Of a DNA stretch of 7,292 nt, positions 1 through 5,602 are shown in pieces. The notes beneath the pieces are model-generated. The model was not told where the DNA came from, made no database searches, and saw only the letters and a list, made by a program, of their open reading frames with translations. The DNA is taken from the NCBI GenBank assembly GCA_964453155.1, contig CAYVQU010000232.1, positions 1 through 7,292 on the forward strand, read 5' to 3'. Position numbers and translations under genes: made by a program. Source of the stretch: CAYVQU01 sp964453155 (lineage in GTDB: Bacteria; Chloroflexota; Anaerolineae; Anaerolineales; UBA11858). Numbering within the stretch: the stretch's first letter is position 1; each line of letters starts with the position of its first letter.

Positions 1-59
1 TTAATGTCCTTTTTGACACTTATTTGTCTACTTATTTCTGAACCATCCCAAATATCATC

Positions 60-173
60 ATGAAAATGATTAAAAAGGTTTGGCCCAGCTTCTCTGATAT
101 GGAGCGGACCTTGCCGATTATTTTCATTTTCATCTATGTCATTTTTGTAATCGGTGTATTTACATTTTTGTAA
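60..173 (+). CDS. possible 37-aa single-pass membrane peptide
   Basis: I do not recognise this peptide. The frame has an upstream in-frame stop at 39-41, so it is not the tail of a longer gene entering the window. The first about 18 residues are polar and basic at the start (MKMIKKVW), followed by a run of about 19 hydrophobic residues (from PIIFIFIY to the C-terminus), so it would be a tail-anchored one-helix membrane peptide, probably N-in by the positive-inside rule. The frame ends 26 bp before a strong + strand terminator, which supports a short transcript ending here. Against it: no Shine-Dalgarno sequence precedes ATG 60 (or the alternative ATG at 66), and no convincing promoter is visible in 1-59, although TTGACA lies at 13-18. 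AT-rich DNA can produce such hydrophobic frames by chance. Confidence 0.4.
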   Translation: MKMIKKVWPSFSDMERTLPIIFIFIYVIFVIGVFTFL

Positions 174-199
174 CTGAATGTGCATTCTGACATTTTGAC

Positions 200-234
200 A
201 AAACCGTGGTCATTTTGATCACGGTTTTTCTTTT
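200..234 (+). terminator. intrinsic terminator
   Basis: The 5' arm 200-211 (AAAACCGTGGTC) pairs with 217-228 (GATCACGGTTTT) around a 5-nt loop, ATTTT, giving a 12-bp stem with one G-T wobble. The stem runs into TTTTTCTTTT. The T tract is much better on the + strand than in the reverse direction, so it should end the transcript carrying the 60-173 frame and insulate the regulator gene downstream. Confidence 0.8.
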
Positions 235-264
235 ATGACAAACCACCGCAGAGGGTGTGAAAAT

Positions 265-300
265 GTCATATTGACGAGTACGCAGCTTCTCAATTAGAAT
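265..300 (+). promoter_or_regulatory. candidate promoter of the regulator gene with overlapping dyad
   Basis: TTGACG (271-276) as -35 and TAGAAT (295-300) as -10, with an 18-bp spacer, would start transcription about 7 bp further on, leaving a leader of roughly 20 nt before ATG 326. The -35 overlaps a perfect odd palindrome, GTCA-TAT-TGAC (265-275). A repressor bound there would block RNA polymerase, a layout common for autoregulated ArsR-type genes. The operator role is inferred only from position and symmetry. Confidence 0.4.
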
Positions 301-302
301 AT

Positions 303-316
303 TTCAACCATTTGAA
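303..316. promoter_or_regulatory. short dyad at the predicted start of transcription
   Basis: TTCAA (303-307) and TTGAA (312-316) form a 5-bp inverted repeat around CCAT, just upstream of ATG 326 in an AT-rich stretch. A related dyad with a different spacer, TCAAA-N5-TTTGA (1092-1106), sits immediately before the MFS start codon. Winged-helix regulators bind such small inverted repeats as dimers, so both could be sites for the regulator encoded here. The short arms and unequal spacing make this weak. Confidence 0.25.
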
Positions 317-325
317 TTTTTTTAA

Positions 326-973
326 ATGACCCAAATACTTACAATGAACATTGACCAAGAATTCACCATTACAGAGCTCGAAACCCTTAAAGTAATCAGT
401 GACCCCCTGCGAGTCCAGATTTTAGAGCTAATTGGGATGGCCTGCGACTCGGGAAAACTAACTACCGTCAAGCAGTTGGCTGAATCGCTCGACCGGCCCC
501 CGACCAAACTCTACTACCATGTCAACCTGCTCGAAAAACACGACCTGATTCGAGTGGCGGAGACCAAAGTGGTATCGGGGATCATCGAAAAACACTACCA
601 AATCCGGGCGAAACGTATTAAGGCCGATTTAAATGTGGCTGGGGCGGGAGAAATCAGCCGCGATGAGAAGATGGAATTAGCACTCAACTCGGTGTCTACG
701 ATGTTTGATAACGCTTATCAAAATATCGAAAAGAGTTTCAAATTTCGCCTGGAAAATTCGCCCGATGACCTGCCAGAGAGTGAAAAAGCGCCTTTCCACC
801 ACGGGCAGAGTATGCTGCAGCTCTCTCCGGCCCAAGGGAAAGATCTGGTCGCCGAATTAGAAACGTTGATCCAAAAATATGCCGAAATCAATAATCCCGA
901 TGGGATTACCTTCGGCCTGACGCTGGCCTTCAACCCTAATTATCACCTGGGTACTCTTTCTACTGATGAGTAA
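326..973 (+). CDS. winged-helix (ArsR-type) transcriptional regulator
   Basis: A predicted cytoplasmic DNA-binding regulator of 215 aa. The N-terminal half is a winged helix: an opening helix with SDPLRVQILELI (25-36), the helix-turn-helix with VKQLAESLD (48-56) and a recognition helix around TKLYYHVNLLEKHDLI (60-75), then the wing up to about residue 95. The LYYHV...L..H.LI pattern is typical of ArsR-like (HTH_20-type) proteins. The remaining about 120 residues, longer than in small metal sensors, probably form an effector and dimerisation domain. There is no ELCVCDL-type metal site and only one Cys (C40), so it is unlikely to be a classical arsenic sensor. The MFS exporter follows on the same strand, so control of that gene is likely, probably with autoregulation. 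ATG 326 has no Shine-Dalgarno sequence; ATG 344 is an alternative start with none either. The ligand is unknown. Confidence 0.88.
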   Translation: MTQILTMNIDQEFTITELETLKVISDPLRVQILELIGMACDSGKLTTVKQLAESLDRPPTKLYYHVNLLEKHDLIRVAETKVVSGIIEKHYQIRAKRIKADLNVAGAGEISRDEKMELALNSVSTMFDNAYQNIEKSFKFRLENSPDDLPESEKAPFHHGQSMLQLSPAQGKDLVAELETLIQKYAEINNPDGITFGLTLAFNPNYHLGTLSTDE

Positions 974-974
974 C

Positions 975-1099
975 AAATTTTAGCTCTTTGAGAAATGCTG
1001 GGGTAAAGCCAGGTCCCCGGAAACTTTGAATCATATTACCCTAGAAAAACAGCCTACCAGAAGTTTCCGGGGAACTTCACCGCCCAAAAGCTCAAATTT
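975..1099. repeat. nested inverted repeats filling the regulator-exporter spacer
   Basis: The inner pair is perfect over 13 bp: TCCCCGGAAACTT (1014-1026) and AAGTTTCCGGGGA (1061-1073), separated by 34 bp. An outer pair, AAATTTTAGCT (975-985) and AGCTCAAATTT (1089-1099), matches at 10 of 11 positions, so nearly the whole spacer between stop 971-973 and ATG 1108 is symmetric. GGGTAA (1001-1006) could also pair with TTACCC (1036-1041) across the inner left arm, which would be an alternative or pseudoknotted fold. There is no T tract, so it is not an ordinary terminator. It could be an mRNA structure controlling exporter translation, a REP- or MITE-like repeat, or a protein-binding site. Confidence 0.65.
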
Positions 1100-1107
1100 A
1101 TTTTGAT

Positions 1108-2376
1108 ATGACAACTTCAGAAAATAAAAACTGGCAGCGCCCCTTCTTTACCATCTGGATTGGGCAGGCGATCTCCCTTTTGGGCAGCCAGCTTGTCCAA
1201 TTTGCCCTGATCTGGTACATCACCGCAGAGACCGGGTCGGCAACCGCCCTTGCGGCCGCGACAATGGTCGCCCTCCTCCCGGCAGTGTTTCTCTCGCCTT
1301 TCATTGGCACGTTGGTAGATCGCTGGAATCGCAAACGGATCATGCTGGTAGCCGATACGGTCATCGCTCTGGCAACCCTCGTTATGGTCGCATTGTTTGC
1401 CTTGGAAGTCATCCAACTCTGGCATCTATATGTTTTGCTCTTTGTGCGCTCGATTGGGGGTAATTTCCACCGTCCAGCGATGACCTCCTCGACCTCGTTG
1501 ATGGTACCCAAGGAGCATCTGACCCGGATTCAGGGTCTAAACCAGATGCTGAACGGCGGCCTGAATATCGTTTCGGCTCCGTTGGGGGCTTTGTTGATCG
1601 AACTACTCCCCACCCAGGGTGTTTTGGCCATTGATGTGGTCACCGCGGCGATTGCGATCACTTTGCTCTTCTTCGTGACCGTCCCCGAACCCGAACGGCA
1701 AACCATTCCCGATGAAAAACCCTCGATGTGGCGCGAGATGAAAGCCGGGTTCCAATATGTAGTTGCCTGGCGCGGTCTGCTCTACATTGCCGGGTTTGCG
1801 ACGATTTTGAATTTTATCCTCTCCCCAGCGGTATCCCTGCTCCCGTTGCTTATCAAAGATCATTTTGGCGGCGGCGCACTCGAATTGGGTTGGGTGAACT
1901 CCGCCTTTGGGATCGGCGTAGTCCTCGGCGGGCTGCTGCTAGGCGCCTGGGGCGGTTTCAAACGGCGGGTCGCAACCGCGCTGGTGGGTATTGCCGGAAT
2001 CGGTATCGGCTCCCTGCTCATCGGTCTGGCCCCAGCGAAGGTACTCATTCTAGCTTTGGTTGCTAATCTGATCATTGGTATCGCGCAACCGATTGCTAAT
2101 GGCTCTTTAGGTGCAATTTTGCAAGCGGTGGTCGATCCAGCCATGCAGGGGCGAGTATTCTCGCTGGTCGGCAGTGTCGCGATGGCGATGATGCCCATCG
2201 GTTTGGCCTTCGCCGGACCGCTTTCTGATCGTTTTGGTATCCAAATCTGGTTCATCGTCGGCGGGATCGTCTTCCTGGTGCTGACCCTCCTGATGCTCGC
2301 CACTCCAGCGGTGATGAACGTGGAACAGGGTCGGCATGGTACCGCGGATAATGAATCCGAAGAAAAGGAAAATTAA
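1108..2376 (+). CDS. MFS exporter, macrolide-efflux/EntS-like
   Basis: A 422-aa inner-membrane proton-coupled exporter of the major facilitator superfamily, the usual length for a 12-helix carrier. The N-terminus (GQAISLLGSQLVQFAL, from residue 19) is typical of the MFS_3 group that includes Mef-type macrolide exporters and the enterobactin exporter EntS. Motif A, GTLVDRWNRKR (67-77), lies in the loop between helices 2 and 3. A polar cytoplasmic stretch around residues 190-215 separates the two six-helix halves, and QGRVFSLVGS (347-356) matches the conserved C-half segment of this group. The last about 20 residues are hydrophilic and acidic. Exported substrate cannot be read from sequence; an antibiotic or small metabolite is plausible. 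The regulator directly upstream probably controls it. ATG 1108 has no Shine-Dalgarno sequence, so translation is perhaps leaderless or coupled to structure in the spacer. Confidence 0.9.
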   Translation: MTTSENKNWQRPFFTIWIGQAISLLGSQLVQFALIWYITAETGSATALAAATMVALLPAVFLSPFIGTLVDRWNRKRIMLVADTVIALATLVMVALFALEVIQLWHLYVLLFVRSIGGNFHRPAMTSSTSLMVPKEHLTRIQGLNQMLNGGLNIVSAPLGALLIELLPTQGVLAIDVVTAAIAITLLFFVTVPEPERQTIPDEKPSMWREMKAGFQYVVAWRGLLYIAGFATILNFILSPAVSLLPLLIKDHFGGGALELGWVNSAFGIGVVLGGLLLGAWGGFKRRVATALVGIAGIGIGSLLIGLAPAKVLILALVANLIIGIAQPIANGSLGAILQAVVDPAMQGRVFSLVGSVAMAMMPIGLAFAGPLSDRFGIQIWFIVGGIVFLVLTLLMLATPAVMNVEQGRHGTADNESEEKEN

Positions 2377-2428
2377 CCGCGAATTTCGCTAATCTGCACT
2401 AATAGAAAATTTATTCATGAGAATTCGC
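2377..2428. repeat. degenerate intergenic inverted-repeat element
   Basis: Starting right after the MFS stop codon, GCGAATT (2379-2385) is inverted as AATTCGC (2422-2428), with TAAT-containing segments (CGCTAAT at 2387-2393, CACTAAT at 2397-2403) between. The pattern resembles the GCGAATT/CTAAT-type dispersed intergenic repeats I recall from Chloroflexota and other genomes. That resemblance is from memory and the copy looks decayed. It may simply be debris of a non-coding repeat, or form a weak transcript-end structure. Confidence 0.45.
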
Positions 2429-2432
2429 ATGA

Positions 2433-2456
2433 CACCTGCACTTTTCACCGCAGGTG
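2433..2456. repeat. hairpin between exporter and tldD
   Basis: CACCTGC (2433-2439) pairs perfectly with GCAGGTG (2450-2456) around a 10-nt loop. The following bases (CAAGTGTTAGCGTTTTG) contain only a short T run, so termination would be weak. It could end exporter transcripts with the element just upstream, or mark a repeat. An AT-rich stretch (2470-2490) follows, where a tldD promoter would be expected, but I see no good -35/-10 pair. AGGAG (2501-2505) is the tldD Shine-Dalgarno sequence. Confidence 0.45.
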
Positions 2457-2510
2457 CAAGTGTTAGCGTTTTGATAAAAAATTAAAAAACTACCCTGTAA
2501 AGGAGACAGT

Positions 2511-3965
2511 ATGCGCAAACAAATTCAGCAAGAAATTGAGCGTCTCAAAGGGCAGGGCGCCACGTATGTGGACACCCGCTGGTATCCCTTTGAGGAGCAA
2601 AACTATCTGATGATGTGGAACGGCAATCTCAAAACCACCACATCAACTCGTGAGAGCGGGGTCGGCATCCGGGTGCTCTATAAAGGAGCTTGGGGCTTTT
2701 CGGCCTCGTCCGATTTGAGCGATCTCGGGGCTCTGTATGACAAAGCCTTCGATAATGCTCGCGTGGCGGCCGAACGGGTCACCTTCCCCGTGCGCTTGGC
2801 TGAGAAAGATGCCATCGAAGCGACCTTCGAAAGCCCTTGTGAGATCAACCCTTTTGACGTTTCGCTGGCCGACAAAGTCGCGTTCCTGAAAGCGATGGAT
2901 GAGCGGCTCAACCATGAAGGTGTTGAGCAACGGGCCTGCGACCTGAACTTCATGCGTAAACAGATCGTTTTCATGGACTCAGAAGGTTCCGAGATAGAAA
3001 AATTGATCACCGAAGTTTTCTCAGGCCTGCGTGTCTCTGGGCGGGACAGTGAGGGCGGTTCCCACGAACGGAAGTTTAACCTCGGCCGCCAGGGTGACAC
3101 CCGCGGCTGGGAGTCCATCGATATGGATAACTTCGCCGAGAACGCCGACCGGATCGTTAGAGAGATGAATCAAATTCGAGCCGCGGATGTTTGTCCCAAG
3201 GATACCCGCGACGTCATCTTGTTGCCCGGCATCCTGTTCCTCCAAACCCATGAGACCATCGGGCATCCCCTGGAACTCGACCGGATTTTGGGTTATGAAT
3301 TGGCCTATGCGGGCGGCTCCTTCGTCACCCTCGACGACTTCGGCAGCCTGCGCTATGGTTCCGAAAAACTAACAGCCCGCGCGGATGCGACGCTGACCAA
3401 CTCTCCCGGCAGCTTCGGCTATGATGATGACGGGATTCCCGCCCAAAATACGGTATTGATCGACAAAGGCACCCTGGTGGGCGCGATTACCGGGCGGCAA
3501 ATGGTCGAAGAGGCCAACGCCAAAGCCCGCAAACGGATCTTCGAGGAAAGTGGTGGCACCAATCGGGCGACCTCTTTCTACCGGGTCCCCATTGAGCGGA
3601 TGACCAACATCAATATCGATCCTGGTACCGATGGTACCCTGGACGACATTGTCAAAAACACTGAAAAGGGCATCCTCCTGGACGGCGAAAAATCCTGGTC
3701 AATCGGCTCCAACCGCGAGCAGTTCCACTTTGCGACCGAAATTGGCTGGCTGGTTGAAGATGGCGAAATCAAAGACGTGGTCAAAAACGCCACCTACAAG
3801 GGCGACACCGTCAAATTCTGGAACTCGCTTTCCCTGGTGGGCGATGAATCCACCTGGGAAGCCCAATTTGTCGACAACTGTGGCAAAGGCCAACCCAACC
3901 AGATTATGCAGTTGGGTCACGGCGTGCCGGTCTGCCGTTTCGATGACGTCACCATAGGAGAATAG
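2511..3965 (+). CDS. tldD: TldD metalloprotease, catalytic subunit
   Basis: A 484-aa zinc peptidase subunit, the usual size for TldD/PmbA proteins. With TldE it forms a cytosolic protease that threads unfolded or modified peptides; in Escherichia coli the pair matures microcin B17 and degrades the antitoxin CcdA. The N-terminal domain spans about residues 1-200. The metal site is HETIGH (247-252): H247 and H252 are zinc ligands and E248 the catalytic base. The third ligand is the cysteine of DNCGKG, C457, matching the conserved TldD Cys near the C-terminus. GSFGYDDDG and the EIGWLVEDGEI segment are also family-like. AGGAG (2501-2505) lies 5 nt before ATG 2511 and fixes the start. The gene is followed after 2 bp by tldE. 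All catalytic residues are intact. The substrate is unknown; no precursor peptide gene is seen nearby. Confidence 0.93.
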   Translation: MRKQIQQEIERLKGQGATYVDTRWYPFEEQNYLMMWNGNLKTTTSTRESGVGIRVLYKGAWGFSASSDLSDLGALYDKAFDNARVAAERVTFPVRLAEKDAIEATFESPCEINPFDVSLADKVAFLKAMDERLNHEGVEQRACDLNFMRKQIVFMDSEGSEIEKLITEVFSGLRVSGRDSEGGSHERKFNLGRQGDTRGWESIDMDNFAENADRIVREMNQIRAADVCPKDTRDVILLPGILFLQTHETIGHPLELDRILGYELAYAGGSFVTLDDFGSLRYGSEKLTARADATLTNSPGSFGYDDDGIPAQNTVLIDKGTLVGAITGRQMVEEANAKARKRIFEESGGTNRATSFYRVPIERMTNINIDPGTDGTLDDIVKNTEKGILLDGEKSWSIGSNREQFHFATEIGWLVEDGEIKDVVKNATYKGDTVKFWNSLSLVGDESTWEAQFVDNCGKGQPNQIMQLGHGVPVCRFDDVTIGE

Positions 3966-3967
3966 CC

Positions 3968-5353
3968 GTGAAAAATAATATACTGACCACTTTACGGGAA
4001 CTACGAGCCCATGCCGTCGCGCAGGGCTACGAGATGGTCATCTACTACCACGAAGAAGACAGCTACTTGATGCGCTTCGCCAACTCGGCCATCTCCTTGA
4101 ACACCAACGAACATCTCATCCGGGTCGAGGCCATTGCCTACGACGGCCGCAAGCGCGCCAGCTACGAGATGATCACCAATCTGGACGAGATCGACGCGAT
4201 CAAAGCCGGGATGGATACCGCCGCCGAAATGGTGGGCCACGCCATGCCGCTGAACTACGATCCCACCGTCCCTGAGTTTAAAGCCGATTTCATCGATGAC
4301 CGCGGGTACGACGTCGCGCTGGCCAAACTTAGCAACGAGGACCGTCTGGCCTATTTCAACACCGTCGCCGGTGATCTGGAAACCGAGGACATCAAACTCT
4401 CGGGCATCTTCGCCAGCGGGATGAACACTCTGGCCCAGATCAACACCAAATCGGAATATTTGCAGTATTTCCAAACATCCGATGCCCAGGTAACCACCGT
4501 ACTCTCCCATGAAAAACTTAAATGGGAAGTGATCGCGGAACAATCGGCCCAGCAGAAATCTGAGTTGGATCCTGAAACCTTGAATTCCGATCTGGCTTTC
4601 CTGGTAGAGCGCTACCAAACCGAAGAACCAGAGCAGCTCCCTCTGGGCAACTACGACATTGTCTTCGGTCCCGCGGCCACTGCCGAAATGGTCCGCTTCA
4701 TGAACTGGATTGGGTTCAACGGCGGCCTGATGAAGCGCGGGTTCTCCTTCATGAGTGACGAAAAAGTCGGCGAGCAGGTTTTCTCAGAGAAATTCTCGCT
4801 GACCGACAATCCCACCCACCTGGAAACCTTCCCCTTCAAACAAGATCTAACCGGCATCGACCGAAAACCTTACCCTTTATTTGACACCGGCGTTTTCAAG
4901 GGATTTATCTGGTCTCAGGATGAAGCTGATGAATTCGGCGAAGAGCCGACTGGCCACACCGTGATGCACAGCAGTTTGGTATTGGATGCTGGCGAATACG
5001 AAGTCAACTCGCTCAAAGAGTTGGTGGCGCAGCCACGAGACAAAGACATCCTCTACATCCCCTACCTGCATTACATGAACATCGTCAACCCATCCCAGGC
5101 GTTAGTGACGGGAACCTCCCGCTTTGGGGCTTTATTGCTCAAAGCTGACGGCTCCGTTGTGGTTCCCTTCAACGTCCGCCTGACTCGCAGCCTGCTGGAA
5201 GTCTTCGGCGAGAAGGTGGCCTGGCTCTCGAAGAAGCGGGTGGCATATAACACCTCCAACAGCTATGAGGCCCGCAATCCAACCGCGGTCGTCGTACCCC
5301 AGTTCATTCGGGTAAACGATTTAGAAATTTCGCACTCGAACGATTCATATTGA
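3968..5353 (+). CDS. tldE: TldE (PmbA), non-catalytic partner of TldD
   Basis: A 461-aa TldD/PmbA-family protein with no HExxH or HExxxH motif anywhere, as expected for the TldE subunit, which shapes the closed chamber of the heterodimer and helps bind the substrate. Family-like segments include YDIVFGPAATAEMVRFM in the middle and a C-terminal beta-rich region with GTSRFGALLLKADGSVVVP (382-400) followed by VRLTRSLLEVF. The start is GTG 3968, supported by GGAG (3957-3960), which lies inside the last codons of tldD with 7 nt to the start codon. The 2-bp gap and embedded Shine-Dalgarno sequence indicate one operon with coupled translation and balanced subunit production. The gene ends before a strong hairpin at 5377-5423. 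No frameshift or truncation is evident. Confidence 0.92.
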   Translation: MKNNILTTLRELRAHAVAQGYEMVIYYHEEDSYLMRFANSAISLNTNEHLIRVEAIAYDGRKRASYEMITNLDEIDAIKAGMDTAAEMVGHAMPLNYDPTVPEFKADFIDDRGYDVALAKLSNEDRLAYFNTVAGDLETEDIKLSGIFASGMNTLAQINTKSEYLQYFQTSDAQVTTVLSHEKLKWEVIAEQSAQQKSELDPETLNSDLAFLVERYQTEEPEQLPLGNYDIVFGPAATAEMVRFMNWIGFNGGLMKRGFSFMSDEKVGEQVFSEKFSLTDNPTHLETFPFKQDLTGIDRKPYPLFDTGVFKGFIWSQDEADEFGEEPTGHTVMHSSLVLDAGEYEVNSLKELVAQPRDKDILYIPYLHYMNIVNPSQALVTGTSRFGALLLKADGSVVVPFNVRLTRSLLEVFGEKVAWLSKKRVAYNTSNSYEARNPTAVVVPQFIRVNDLEISHSNDSY

Positions 5354-5365
5354 TTCTTTTGGGGT

Positions 5366-5459
5366 ATTGAATCCAACGGCCTGGAAGGTTTTAAGCTCTC
5401 GATGAGAGCCACCTTCCAGGCCGAATATTTTAACCACAATCCGGACGGAAAGATTCAAT
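5366..5459 (+). terminator. large nested hairpin after tldE, likely terminator
   Basis: CGGCCTGGAAGGT (5377-5389) pairs perfectly over 13 bp with ACCTTCCAGGCCG (5411-5423). Inside it GCTCTC (5395-5400) pairs with GAGAGC (5404-5409), giving a stacked stem with a small internal loop. Outside it ATTGAATC (5366-5373) is inverted as GATTCAAT (5452-5459). AATATTTT follows the main stem, a weak T tract, so this may be a terminator, an mRNA-stabilising 3' structure, or a copy of a dispersed palindromic repeat. Its place directly after the last tld gene favours transcript-end use. Confidence 0.6.
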
Positions 5460-5533
5460 TTTCCATCGATTCATCTTCAAATCAAAAAGCTCAGCGATTG
5501 GTATTAATTGTGATCAGATCAAAACATGGCCCG

Positions 5534-5581
5534 AAACGAGATACAATTGAAACCTGAAGTAGGTATTAAACGAGATAATAT
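5534..5581 (+). promoter_or_regulatory. 10-bp direct repeat with -10-like hexamers before the adenylation gene
   Basis: AAACGAGATA occurs at 5534-5543 and again at 5568-5577, 34 bp apart. Each copy leads at the same offset into a -10-like hexamer: TACAAT (5542-5547) and TAATAT (5576-5581). No good -35 is visible for either, which would fit an activator-dependent or alternative-sigma promoter, or two regulator sites about three helical turns apart. The second hexamer is so close to the start codon that it would leave almost no leader. The rest of the spacer (5460-5533) shows nothing I can name. Confidence 0.35.
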
Positions 5582-5602
5582 TTTTAGAGGTAGCCATTCG
5601 CC

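Noticed and set aside
13..41. TTGACA at 13-18 as a promoter for the small frame
   Set aside because: No acceptable -10 hexamer is found 16-18 bp downstream, so it is not listed as a promoter.
60..173. Short frame as a precursor peptide for TldDE
   Set aside because: It is a hydrophobic membrane-type peptide separated from tldD by a terminator and two genes, with no leader/core organisation or Cys/Ser/Gly-rich core.
1014..1073. Inner inverted repeat as a rho-independent terminator of the regulator gene
   Set aside because: The loop is 34 nt and the 3' arm is followed by ACTTCACCGCCC, with no T tract.
1098..2303. Several - strand and +2 frames of 86-147 codons across the exporter gene
   Set aside because: All overlap the clear MFS coding frame and give arginine/proline/serine-rich translations without family motifs.
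2678..3118. 146-codon - strand frame opposite tldD
   Set aside because: Shadow of tldD; serine/arginine-rich translation and no ribosome-binding context.
4001..4618. Long open frame on the - strand opposite tldE (205 codons)
   Set aside because: It lies wholly within the well-supported tldE gene, has low-complexity valine/glycine-rich translation typical of antisense frames of GC-rich genes, and shows no recognisable domain.
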